Positions 10,401 to 23,800 of a DNA stretch of 64,000 nt are shown one piece after another (positions within the stretch are counted from its first letter, which is position 1; each line of letters starts with the position of its first letter). A program made the translations under genes and the position numbers. The stretch is from contig CM063244.1 of NCBI GenBank assembly GCA_032158295.1, positions 8,636,055-8,700,054 of the forward strand, in the 5' to 3' direction. This DNA comes from Pycnopodia helianthoides. Its lineage: Eukaryota > Echinodermata > Asteroidea > Forcipulatida > Asteriidae. Below the pieces are notes generated by a model that saw nothing but the letters and a program-made list of their open reading frames with translations, did no database searches and was not told the DNA's origin.

Positions 10401-13400
10401 GTACATGCGACATGCTGTTTTTTAGGCTGGTAGCCTATATCTGGTAAGCATTTATGTTTGTTTTGTGCTTGCTACTTTTGGTGATTAAGCAGGAAATATT
10501 GCTTAAGAATTCGCTGCTAAGCAAAAATTAGCAGGTTACCAGTCACAAATGATACATGCAACTTGCTGTTTTGGCTGGTAACCTAAATCCAGTAAGCATA
10601 ATTGTTGTCGTGCTTGGCTACTTTTTATGCTTAAGCAGAAATATTTCTTAACAAATTTCTGCCTAGCAATAAGGAGCAGGGTACCAGTCATAAATGGTAC
10701 ATGCAATAATGTGACCTGGTATTTTGACTAATAACCTTATTCTGGTAAGCATAACTGTTTTGTGCTCAGCTACTTTCAGTGCTTAAGCAACTCTATGAAA
10801 TAGGGCCCTGATGTAAACTCACCTGGGCCCAATTTCATAGAGCTGCTTAAGCACAAAAAGTAGCTAAGCAAACAAAAATTATGCTTACCAGAATAAGGTT
10901 ACCGGCCAAACTACCTTGTCACATGTACAATTTGTGACTGGTACCCTGTTTAGCAATATTTTCTGCTTAAGCAGCTCTGGGCCCAATTTCATAGCGCTGC
11001 TTAACGGTGTAGCAGAAAAGTTTGCTTAAGCGTATGCGTATTTCACAGGATAGCAAGAAAATAAGATGGCCAGCTTGCGTGTTCACCATGGATTTGCATT
11101 GTTACAGACTTATTTAAACAGACTTATGATATGTTTTGATTTTTCCTTCGTAATGTAGAAAACATGACATGGATTAAACCAGAGCTGAATGGTCAGAGTC
11201 CCCTGCCAAGGAGTCTCCATTCAGCCACTGTTATTGGACACAAGTAAGTCAGGGTTTTAGACTCCTTAATCTTGATATTTGTTTCGTAATGGTGTTTTTT
11301 GTTTAATTAAAAAGATAATTGCTACAAAAGCGAGGCCTGAGTTAGTATCAAGCTGGGCGTATAAACAAAAGTCAAGAGTGCTCTTAGCTAGTCAAACTTG
11401 CTTCTTAGATGGTTATTGGGCTTGTAAACAGTTAGCAACCTTTCTGTGTTAAACTTAATTGTTTTGGTGAAAAATAATTTTCCTTGAAAACATTACACTA
11501 AAAAATGCACACAATCAAAATGTATGCAGTGTCATGGTCGAGCAGTTAAGAGCACCGGACTCAAGCTCTGGAAATTTCGATCAGCAGAGTGTGGGTTTGA
11601 GTCCTGGTGTGGCACCTGGTCCTTGAGCAAGATACTTTACCAAAATTCTTTGTCCTTCGGATGGCATGTTAATCCGTGTACTAGGAATGGTAGTGCATGT
11701 AAAGAACCCAGAACACTTATCGTGAAAGCGTAGGGGTTAGCCCTGGTGTTTCTGGTTCACATAGCAAGCACCTTTGGTTACACTAGGTTTCCTCAGGCTT
11801 GCGAGCTACAGTGATTAGTTCACTTCTGAGGCATCCTTGGTTTCATTCACCAGAAATATACAATATTAATAATAATCATAATAATCAAAAAATAGGATAG
11901 GAAAGAAGAGTCTTTTCCAGGTACCTCTTTGTTGAATTGAAACTTTTTATACAAAATTGTAAAGTAGATATCTCCCTTTTGCAGGATGTATGTATTTGGA
12001 GGCTGGGTCCCGCTGGTAATGGACGATGTGAAGGTAGCTACCACGAGAAAGAATGGAAGTGCACTAGCACCCTGGCTTCCCTCAATCTTGGTAAGGCACT
12101 TTCGGTTTGTTAGAGTGGGTCACTCATGTAGGTGTGCTGACTACATTGTCTGTCTGTTGAAGTTCTGTCTATGAAGACAATATGAACAGAGGGTATATAT
12201 AGACCCATTGCACAACGCGCAGCGCATTTGCACGCGCCGTCTCCTGTCCGCCATTTTGGGTGTCAAAGCGGTGCACAAAAGGATGGTGCACGTGTTTGGT
12301 GTGCGTAAACACTTGTCCCATTCCTTTTGTGCACGTTTTGACACCCAAAATGGAGGACAGGAGACGCGCGTGTATGCGCTTCGCGTTGTGCAATGGGTCT
12401 ATATGGGTCAGGGGTCTCACCAAATTAAAATAAACTCCATATTAATTTCAGCTATGTAATCCTGCAACGTATTGCTGGAAATTGTTTTGAATATGTTTGA
12501 CACGGGCCTTGACAGACCGCGGTGAAAACAAAATGCACTGTTATGTCTTTTTTGTCATTTTTTGTATGTTATTTCTAATCTGGGGTTTAAATATTGACGC
12601 CGAAATCGGAACAAGCACAACAACAGTTTGGTGTGTTTTCACGATATTTGATACCGAGAGATGAGAAAGAGTCACAGCTATGATAGCCTGCAAAATGGGA
12701 TATTCAAACAAAGTTCATACTGGCATAGACCATATCAAGTCTCCATCATATTCAAACATTTTGGGGACCACTTTGTCCCAGCGTAGATTACTTCGAATGC
12801 ATGAAGGAAAGAACTCGCGCACTTAACGGGGACCAAATGTTTCAAATACGCGCGAGACTTGCAAATTCTATTGATGTAATGTTACGTCAGGGATAGCGAA
12901 TATTAGTTTGGTTGAATCCTTACACCAATTTGTGATAAGCACAGTACACTTGGTCATTTCCCAGTCTTGCGGGAACACGAAATAACAACCCTTGCATTCA
13001 AGAGCAGAGGCCTTAAAAGGGAGGATGTACTTTTGGTAATTGTCAGAGACTAGTACCCTCACTTGGTTATCCCAACATATGCATGAAATAACAACAAAAA
13101 TTCAGGGCTCAATTGGTCCATGAAGTTGCAAGAAAATAATGGAAGAAAAAAACACCCATTGTTGCATAGAATTGTGTGCTTTAAATAAATGCCTGGAGAT
13201 TCAAATATTTTAGCGAGAGATCACCTCTTTCTCAAAAACTACATTACTTCAGAGGGAGTCGTTTCTCACAATGTTTTATACTATTAGCAGCTCTCAGGTG
13301 CTCCTTACCAAGTAAGTTTTTTATGTTAATGTATTTCTTGAGTAATTTACCAAAAGTATCCACTGCCTTTCATGATGTTCCCATTGGCACTTTATAAATT

Positions 13401-14838
13401 GTATACGGAGAGTTTCCTGGACTTAAAAGAAAGAGGCATTTGTCATGAGTAACCGTCAGTGATTGCTTTGTCTTAACATGCCTTCATAATTCTCAAACAA
13501 ACACAATTCTTTAATGAACAAGTCCTTTTGTATTGACTCATGGAGGCCCTGGCTAGATTGAAGGGTCACGTGACCCTGGGTGAATCATCAGTAGTGTGCA
13601 CTGCTTCCTGTTTGGAGTGGGTTTTTATTCTTTCTTCATTTCGGGAAGAGGGTGAAGTGTGCAGGGAGCCTGGGAAAGGAACTTGGGGGCTTTAGTCTCA
13701 TCAAAACCACAGTGGAATCGCTGATAGCTTTTGCATGCCATGGTGTTAATCAGAAATGTGTCGAGAGTATCGATTGGACATCTACTTTGATTTAGGACTC
13801 CCCACTTTATTAGTTATTTACCATGTCAAAGTGTTGCAGTGAACCAATTTGGACTCCCTGTTTTTCGATTATCAGGCAATTTTGACTCCCTGTTTTTCGA
13901 TTATCAGGCAATTTGGACTGATTCCAGATTCTCTATAGTGCCTTGCTACATCAAGAGTTGTGACTACATTTCATGGGCCTGACCGCCCCAAGTCTGAAAA
14001 AATAATACAATGAGGCATATTTTACTTGATTCTTATTTTAGCACATATCCTAGTAGCTAGATCAAGGCACTTGACAACATTATTATCCCTGTTCATCAGG
14101 CATACTTGGACCATTCCTCAAACTTTCTCATACATCTGAGGAGCATACAACCCCAAGCTGCTTACATTAGTGCTAAGGGGTTAATCCAACGTAATGCATG
14201 GTCTTGACACCCACATTTACCATACCTTACATCAGAGTCAGGTACTAACTTTCTCTATAAATACATATAAACTAAGTAGAGACATTATTTCCTTAGTGTT
14301 ACCCCTAAATCCTTGATAATTAAAATAAAAATGAGCCATTTATATAGCGCACAATGCAGGTAGCAACACAAAAAAAAAAAAACAATAAAATAAAGCAATT
14401 GTTACAAAATAAAAAAATTCAAACAAATGAGTCTTTAAAAGTCCCTTGCAAATCTGAAGAGAGTCAGTTTGGCGAATATGAAGAGGTAAGTCGTTCCAAA
14501 GGTGCAATGAACTGGAAGGCTCTTTGACCATAGAATTTAGTGGAAGAAGTAGTTGGAGTCAGAAGGGATTGCCAGCAGAACGAAGAGGATGAACAGGAAT
14601 GTATTTATGCAGGATATTAGATATACAGACAGGGATAGGCCATGAAGAGCTTTGAATACAGTGATGACAATTGTTGATTTCTTTGTATTTACCAGAAACG
14701 ATGACGTGGGAGCCCCTCGCGATGGAAGTGTTTGAGGACAATGTTCCCCGTGCCAGGGCTGGTCATTGCTCCGTGGCGATCCACTCAAGACTCTATGTAT
14801 GGAGTGGAAGGGACGGGTATGTAAAGGTGGAACAATCA
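7482..14838 (+). CDS. HCFC1: HCFC1 exons 1-6: six-bladed Kelch propeller
   Basis: This part of HCFC1 codes for the N-terminal Kelch domain, the docking surface for proteins carrying the HCF-binding motif (family knowledge). Blades are visible in order: [68 protein letters not shown] with [36 protein letters not shown], and [20 protein letters not shown]. Similarity to human HCF-1 is very high. In exon 5 (11985-12090) the read frame gives [12 protein letters not shown], whereas one extra C near 12041 restores [17 protein letters not shown]. The exon-6 phase also requires that extra base. The end of exon 6 reads GYVKVEQS where relatives have GYRKAWNNQ. Introns carry MITE, SINE and LINE insertions. 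Confidence 0.95.
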
Positions 14839-17800
14839 GTAAAGACAATGCGTCGTGGAGCGTCTAGTCAAGACCAAGGCGGCCAATGCAAGAGTCTTTA
14901 AGCCAAAGTAGCTAGGGTCTAGTTCAACCGGACCCAAGCGCTGGGCCCAATGTCATAGAGCTGCTTAAGCACAAAAAGTAGCTAGCGGTCTAGTTCAAAC
15001 CGACCCAAGCGCTGGGCCCAATGTCAAAGAGATGCTTAAGCACAAAGAGTAGCTAAGCACAACAAATGATGCTTTACCAGATTAAGGTTACCGGCCAAAC
15101 TATCATGTCATTATGTACAATTTGTGACTGGTAGCCTGCTGATTTGTGCTTAGCAGAAAATTGTTAAGCAATATTTTTGCTGCTTAAGCAGCTGTATGAA
15201 ATCGGGCCCTTGTGTTGTCAGCAGGCGAGTGTGGGTTCGAATCCCGGTCAAGACACTTGTGCCCTTGAAGCAAGGCACTTAACAATAGTTGCTTCATAAA
15301 ACGTTGGGTTAGGTAGTGCATTCTGCTCTACCAGCCAGGCTCCTGGTGGACGATACCCATGCCGACATCCTTACGGACTGTGAAGGGGTTAACCCAGTTT
15401 CAGCCCTCACCTTGAAAGGCCTTGTAGTATTAGGGATATCTCATTTAAAAAGAATAAAAATAAATGACTGGGAAATTTGTGGATAAATTGTTGACCCCTT
15501 GCACTCACATCACACGCAGCTACTGTTTGCCCATGGTGTGCCATTTTGGTTTGGCCTTCCAGCCTCGGTTTGGATTAGATTGGATTGATTGAGAAAACAA
15601 TGTAATCTTACGCTTGTACTTGTTTCTGATGCTAGAACTGCTCTTCGATTGATTTCAAATTAAAATACAAGTCAAAATCGTCTTCAGGAGAAAGAAGAAA
15701 AAAAACGGTCGGAGCATACTCTGGAAATGTTGAGTTGTTACACCTATGGTTCTTTTCAGAACCACCACAACTCCAGAAAGACTTCACATACACGGCGTTA
15801 CCACTAAGCCTTACTAGATTGTATCCCCATCGTGCAAAGTTTAAATTCCTCAAAAATAAAGTCAAAAGTGGCATAAGAGCCCAGAGCAAGACAAAGATTC
15901 TTTGCGCTTCAAGTAAAACATCGTTTTGTCATTTCTTTCCCACATTTATTTCACCTGAGAATGACTTGAGATGAAGAATGTTTTTTTCTTGTCTGACAGG
16001 TGTGCTGCAAAGATTTATGGTTTCTTGAGACAGAGAAACCCCCGGGACCCACGAGAGTTCAACTTGTACGAGCAAGCACCAACACCTTGGAGGTGTCTTG
16101 GGGTGCAGTGCCAATCGGTAAGTGGTATCTGGAGCTTTTTCTCCAAACCTCGGCTTAGGGCTCTGTCTTCGGCTTCGGGGCTTTGTTTGGTGTTGGAAAC
16201 ACCGTGCAAATGTACACTGGTCGAAAATTGATGACAGAGCCCAAGCCGGGAGCCCACAGCCAGAAGGCCCAAGCCGGGAGCGCCAAGAGTCAGAGCCGGG
16301 AAGCCAAGCCAAGGTTTTAGAAAGGCCCTTGGAGAGAAAATATCTTAACCCCCCCCCCCACCACCCCACCACAACTACACCACAAATAATTTCAAAACCC
16401 TTTAATTGATACCGATGTTTAGGACGATACTTTGTTCTTGTAAGGGCAAGGCAGTTTTTTTTCTTAGTAAAGGAAATTCAAATTTCTACTGAACATTTCA
16501 AGGGGCACCAAGGCAAATGGCCAGGGGCATGGAGGCAATTGCCTTCACTATGTCTCAGGCTTGGATGTTGTTTTGGTGTATTGTAACAAGACAGTAATTA
16601 AATTGATTTTATTTTTTATCCCTCAATGGTCAGTTTATTGTGTCTGTTTTTAAGGGTTTTTGGTGTAATCTTTTGTTCTCTCTATTCATCTATACAGTTC
16701 TTGCCAGTCTGTCGTATGTTTCATTCTTGTTGACTTTTGAATGACGGAAATTGATAACTGAAATAACCAAATGAAATTCATCGTCGATTGTTCTGTTCTG
16801 TGTTCTTCTTCAGCGGACGCCTACCTGTTACAGTTGCAGAAGTATGACATGCCCCCTACTCCTTCCACTCCGATGACGGGGACCACCAACTCCCCTCTCC
16901 GTGCAGCTGTCCCTGGAGGGCAGCAGACACAAGGTGAGTCGGAACGCATTTTGTTTGGGGCTTTGTCTGGGAGGGGGGGACGTGTGCTATTTAATTGTTC
17001 GAGCACAAGACTGTTCAGTAAAAAAGGAAGGATAGGTTTTATATTCTCAGTAAGAATAATATTAATACGCAGTTCTTGTATAGTGCTTTACCAGACCCAA
17101 GGGCATCTCAAAGTGCTCATTGTTCGTTCTAAAAGGGTATGCGGTGCTACGTTTGAAATATAAGACCTATTTACTTTACATAACTCCATTAACAGTTCAC
17201 ATTGTGCTGGGGCGCAATCTGCAGCCAACCGTACCGGAAAACACCGGGGTGAACCCCTTTTCTTAACGATAAGTGTACCAGCTTCTTTTACGTGTATTAC
17301 ACGACACACGGGACCTACGGCTCTACATCATCCGTAGGACAAAGCAATGATGGAAGTGTCTTGCTTAAGGACACAAGTGTCAAGACGGTAATTCAAAACC
17401 ACACTCTGCTGATCAGAAACACCAGAACTTGAGTCGGGGTGCGCTTGACCTCTTGCTGTTTCTTGTACTTCGCTCTTTAAATGTTTGCTTTTACAAGGGC
17501 AGGGGATATCTGAGAGGCCTGCCATCGATTTCACCAACTCTTCCTAACTTAGGATTAATCTTAGGACTTGGACGAGTTAATTCGTATCCATAGACATTAG
17601 GACAATGAACCCACTAAGTTCGCTCGAGATAGGATAATCCTTAGCGCTTCGTGAAATCGCTGTCAGGGGCTGGGGGAAAGTCATCCTCGATCGAGACAGA
17701 ACAAAGAAGTACTGGCAACGTTCTCCAGCAAGGGAAGCCCAAAAGCTTTTGTACGAGAAATGTATATCCTCTTAGTCAATGAAATCTCTGTGGGTTGAAT

Positions 17801-20800
17801 GGACACACTACATAATCTAGACCAGACGCAGACCTTGGAGCTAGAGGGAAGGCTTCTTCCTCTACTCTTGGAAATCGGGAATATGTTTTGATTATTGATG
17901 TTTATGTTTACATTTCAGGACGTTTGACTCCAAAGAGTCCGTTGATTGTAAATACAAGCGGAAATCCAACGCTAAAATTGGCCATGCCGGGAACAACTGC
18001 TACAAAGTTACTAGCCACTCAGGTAAGTTTTGATCGATACATCTAAAGCTAAAAGAAAAAAAGGCAACACAAATTAAACTAAGTCATAAACTCATAAGGT
18101 TACTCCAAAATGAAATGAGTAAAATATTAATTATGTTCTTGTTGTATGGCATGATGGGTTATTTGTATCCAGAAAATCTGAATCCTAAAAAAAAGTTGCA
18201 ACTTGTATGATGATGTGAAGCTCTCAAGTTTGACGCTGTTTCTTTTGTGTTTTTGAACTTTGTTTGTTCAGACTACAAGTGGGGGGTCAGCCCTGAGCGG
18301 CATTGTCGCTCTAGCGGAGGCCGCCTCGGCCACCCAGAAGATGCAACAGGCGCAGCGCGTGACCATCGGCGTGACTCGCACCACCCCGACCACACCGACC
18401 AAATCCATCTTCTCTCCGCTGTCCGGTTCCGGCCTCACCATCGTCTCCCGGGCGCTCACCACCACCTCCGGCGGCGTGGCCACCATCACTCTCCCTCAGG
18501 GGATGAAACTGGCCACGACCGGGACCCTCGGTCAGGGTTGAGGGTGGCAGCAGGGACGAACATCTGAAGACGCTGACGGCATCTGGGAAGCCCATCATCA
18601 CGGTGCAGAAGTCGGGAGTGACCACCCAGAGTGTGGTCTCGGCCGTAGTGACTGGAAACTCCAAGACGATGACCCTCGTCAAAAACACGGTGAGTTGGAT
18701 AAAATATCACTGTAATTTGTGCCTTTTTTCAAGAAAATTACTAGCGAAGGAGACCTGTGTGTGAACAACTTATTTTGAAAACTTTGCAGTACCAGCCTCT
18801 TAAACAAGCTCGGTGGTCTAGTAGTAAGCCATCTGCTCTAGAACAGTGAAGGTCGTAGGGTTAGAGACTTGTAATTTTTCTCCATTCATAAGCACTCAAT
18901 CTTTCGGAAAATGAATGCATCGTAACTCAATTTGATGTCCCTCTTTACACGCCCTCCCTCTTGCTCTCTCGGTCCTTACGACCATTTTAAGATTGCTATG
19001 AATTCACTTGTTTACAATTTATGTGTTTATTTTCTCTGAATGTTTTTTTTTTAGCAAGCTCCAAAGGTCACTGTAATGCAAACCAAACCAATTCAGAGTA
19101 TCTCGACCTCGGCACAGTCCTGGTGAATGCGGCTGGCCAACCCATCTCAAAGTCTGGCATCCCAGGCACCACCATCGTCAAGCTGATCACGACGACCCAG
19201 GCCGGTGGTAAGCCCACCACCATCATCAGCCCCAGCCAACAGCAGATCGGAGGCGCCAAGGTACAGCCGACGATCCTGGGCATCAGCAGCATCAACCAAC
19301 AGGGCAAGAGCATCATCAAAACCATACCCATTGGGAGCATGTCAAAGGTCGGCGCGGGGGCACCATGGCCGGCAAGACCCCAACCATCGTGACGGTCACC
19401 ACCAAGGTGTTGGCGGGCACCACTGGTACCCCAACGAAGTTCATCACGACCGGTGGTGGCAAGCCCAAGATTATGCTCACTAATCAGGTATGTTTGTAGT
19501 AAATGTGAATTGTATAAAACATTAACCCTCCTACTGTGTGACCTTTCAATTTCATCCACTGTGGTTTCAAATGATATATAAACTATGCCAGCCTGTAGAA
19601 TGATATCTTGTGATGAATGCATCTACACTGTACACAGTCAACCCTCCTACTGTGTGACCATTCAATATCATCCGCAGAGGTTTTTGAATGATAGATAAAC
19701 TGTACTAGTCTGCAATATGATGATATGTAGTGAATGCACCTACAGAAAGCAAGAGAAGCTTTTCCCGAACAAAGACCACTTTAATTGATAAAATCAGAAT
19801 TTTGTTTTTGGGGGGGGGGGCAATTTTAAGATCACCAAGGCCAAGGACAGGGCACCAGATGCTGTGGACTTTGTAAAATTTCATGAAGCGTATTGTGATT
19901 TCAATGACGTGTCGTGGCCGAACGGATAAGAGCACCGGACTCAAGCTCTGGTGTTTCTGTTCAGCAGAGTGTGGGTTCGAGTCCCAGTCGTGACACTTGT
20001 GTCCTTAAGCAAGACACTTAACCATTATTGCTGTGTCCTTCGGATGGGACGTAAAGCCGTTGGTCTCGTGTGTTGTGTAATGCACGTAAAAGAACCCAGT
20101 GCACTTATCGAAAAGAGAAGGGGTTCACCCCTGTGTTCCTGGTTTGATTGGCAGCATATTGCGCCACCGCACCTTGTAAACCATTACATTGTGCTATGTA
20201 AAGGAATAGGTCTCAAACTTCAAAAAGTAGCTCCACATATATACCTTATAGGAAAATACTGACTGTTGAAGCGCCTTGAGCGTCACTGAGTGACGGATAT
20301 GAGCGCTATATAAGAAGCCACTATTATTATTATTATTATTATTATTAATAATAATTGCAGGCTGGTCAGGTGATCTCGGGTCTCAAGACGTCAGTCCCCG
20401 GGGGATCCTCCTCTTCCCCGATCCCATCATCAGGGCCGTCAACCCCCAGACAGGTCAGATAACCGGACAGAGCGGCAAGACCATCCAGATCATCACCAAG
20501 TCCAGCGTGCGGCCGGGTCTGGTCGCCGGCCAGCAGGGCACCACCGTCCTCAAGACCGTGACCACCACACAGGCGGGGGGAGGTCTCGGCACCACGTCCA
20601 GCCCCGGGGTCACGACGAAGTACATCACCATTCCAGTATCGGCCGCCGGTAGCCTGCTCAACCTGGCTCCGGGCACCACGGTGTCGCAGATTGTCGCCAA
20701 CACGGCTAAGATTGCCACTCCGGTTGTCATGCCAGGACAGGTTGGTTTGCTCAGTTTCTTTAACATTTCTCCGTGTTTGACCCGAGGGGCCATTTATTTC

Positions 20801-23800
20801 TTTGTAATCATCACATTACGCCCAGACACGACAAACATAATTGATTTTGGTCTCAATTTGTTCTTGAATGAAAATGTTTGAATAAATAAATTAACAGCAG
20901 CAAGCCACCAACCTAGGTCCCATTAAAAAAATACCTTTAAAAAAAACCAGTAAAAATCTTCAGAATTTGTTATTTTGTAGGACTGTTGTATTGTTCAAAG
21001 GCCATTCTTTAGGCTGTTCAGCTTTTGCAGCTTTTGCAGGGCACCTAATCTTTTACACATAGTTAATGCGTACTTTCAAGAACCAGACTATGAGCTCTGA
21101 AAATTAACAACTCCATATACGGAAACACTTTGGTTGGTGTTTGGCTTTATGCTTAGCATTATGTGGGTTTCATGTGCATACCAGCTACCTTAAATTGACA
21201 CATTGTTTGCGCGTTCACGCATACGTGTGATATGCGCGTCCATGCAGCACTAACAATATTTTGCCAAATTAAAAAAACAAATGTGCACAAAACAGTTGAC
21301 TCAACGGTGCCCTGTACAACATGCTTTTACACAACAATGTGCTTGTTCAGGGGCCATTTATTTGCTAGTTCACAGAGCTGGTCTTTATATCACATGTTAT
21401 ACACACTCCATGTGACCAGTCTTCAACCAATCAGAGTGCATTACCTCTCCGAGGTGTTTCTCAATAAATGATACTATGATAACACTTTGCAGGCCCCTGC
21501 GCCTACTACAGTGGTGGCCACAACACTCAGTAAGCCTGTACTCAGTACAATGCCCAGTGCTGCGCCTGGAGAGCCCAAAGCACCTTCTACAACTGAAGTC
21601 ACAGGTCAGTAGTTCATTCCTGTCATCTAATAAAGCTGTGCCATTTATTCTCTTTCAATCATATAATAATTACTATGTTTATTAAACATGGCTGTTTCTG
21701 ACAAGACATCACCATCATTTATCTCGTCTCCGTCGCAGCATCTGCACCAACCCCCTCCTCGTCAGGCGATGCGGCCGCCCCCGCGGTAGTCCCAAATCTT
21801 CAGGTAGACCTTCAGCTCCACGACATCCCGATCAACCCCAACTGTGAGAACCCACCCTGCGAGAAGTTCACCACGCCGGGGGTCAACACGCCGGCGACAG
21901 AGTCCACGGCGACTGTTGGCGGCGGGGTGTTAACGGAAACCACTCCGTCGATGACCCAGCCCATACTGTCCACGGGTGCTGGCGGGACGCCATCTAGCGC
22001 TGGAGCATCATCATCATCATCGACTGGAGCGCCCTCTAGCAGCATCGTCGGGGAAGGTGGCGATGCGGGAACGAAGGAAACAAAACCCGAAGAGGAAGAA
22101 AAGAAACCTGATGTGGATCCAAGTGGTGAGGCGGTCAAAGTAGATGAGTCTGAAGCGAAACCAAGCAGCTCTGAGCCAGCAACTCAGCCAGATGAACCGG
22201 GTAAGAATACTCTCTAAACCAAGTCTACGTCTTTCCTTTATTGTGTTAAATTTGTTTATTAGTGGCGGTATTAGAGGCGGTATTAGAGTGGTTAAGATCA
22301 CTGGACTCAGGTTCTGGTGGTTGTCGGCAGCAGAGTGTGGGTTCGAGTCCCGGTCTTGTAAACTTGTGTCTTTCAGCGAGACACCATTAATGCCTTCTTC
22401 TTTTTCTTAACAGCTGAAATGAAAAAAGATACCCCAATGGAAACCGAGCCCAGCCCATCCGATCCGGAGAAACCACCCACGGAAGCGGGGCCCTTGTCTG
22501 AAGCAGCCGCGCCCGACGCGGCAGCGCCCAAAGATGAACCCACGCCCATGGAGGCTGACCAATCAGGAGTCGATACTCCCGCTGCCATGGAAACTGGGGA
22601 ACCCGCTGTAAGCAATGGTGATGAGGCTCTCAAGGCTGTGGCGCCCGCTGAGAAAGGCAAATCAGGTCAGTGAAGAGGATGTAGATGGATCGGGGTTAAA
22701 AACCAGTATTGAAGGGAGAGGGAAGGGGGGGGGAATTTATAACATTTAAAACCGATCTTGGTTTTATTTAAAACCGATCTTGGTTTTTTAAAAAACGTCT
22801 TGGGTTTTGGTCTTGGGCTTCTGTTATAGACCTTATACACATGACATAATTTGAGTAGGGGTGCCTTCGCCTAGAGGTCAAAAGGAAGATGTTCATTAGC
22901 CAATTCTGTGCGCCGCTTGTGCAAATCTTTTCGCTTCCGTTGTTTCATCAACGGTTTACCTCTAAGATTGCGGCTTGATGATGTCGATGCGTACGGTCTG
23001 TTGGCATAATTTGCATTTAGAACCTAAGTTTGGGGTTTGCAAAACTGGACAGTTTGCTTCATGGAGGATTCTTGGGGAAAAGGTCAAGTGGATGAACACG
23101 TTTTCTATTGTTTTGTTGACAATAGATTCACGAAACTTCCATGTGTCTGGTTGCTGGAGGTATCTCCTTGTCTGTTTTGTTTTTTAAAGATGCTCTTTGT
23201 CAACTCTAAGACGTTGGTATTCATGTTTATGTTATGGTGTTTTTTGTATTGCGAAGATGTAGACGCCAATTCCATCGCTATGACGATAGCATCCCTGGCT
23301 ACTTCAGGTATTCAGCAAGCCTCATCTACCTCCGGCCGGGCAGAGGGAGTCCCTAACGGACTGGACTCTGCCGATCAAAAGGTATGCTCTCTCTCTCTCT
23401 CTCTCAGTATCATGGGGGGGGGGGGTTGATCTACTATACAAATAGCTGTAACCATAATGAGGCTAGAAGGGGAAAATGGTCTGGTCCCTTGCCTGTATTA
23501 ATACTAAGCCTGATATTTTACAGTTACTCCTAGTCATTGGCCTAGTTATTGCCTTTATAATACAAATAATTATTCAGAATTAACATTGAAACCAAAGTAA
23601 AAACTTGGGCGAGGAGGCTTTCTTTTTAGAGACCCCATTTGTCGATCAAGCCCAAATTTGTGCGACCATTGCATAGGTTTAATGACAACATGAGCGTCAG
23701 TTGGGCAACATTCTTAATTGTTTACAAGCAACTGGGATGAACGTCAGTTTGACAACATTATTAATTGTTTACAAGCAACTGGGATGAACGTCAGTTGGAC

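Noticed and set aside
18311..18688. Minus-strand ORF within HCFC1 exon 10
   Set aside because: Shadow of a GC-rich coding exon. The plus-strand protein matches HCF-1 on both sides of a one-base insertion.
19906..19995. Apparent tRNA-Leu gene
   Set aside because: A and B boxes are good, but the same head with the same body and (ATT)n tail recurs many times in the window, as a SINE does.
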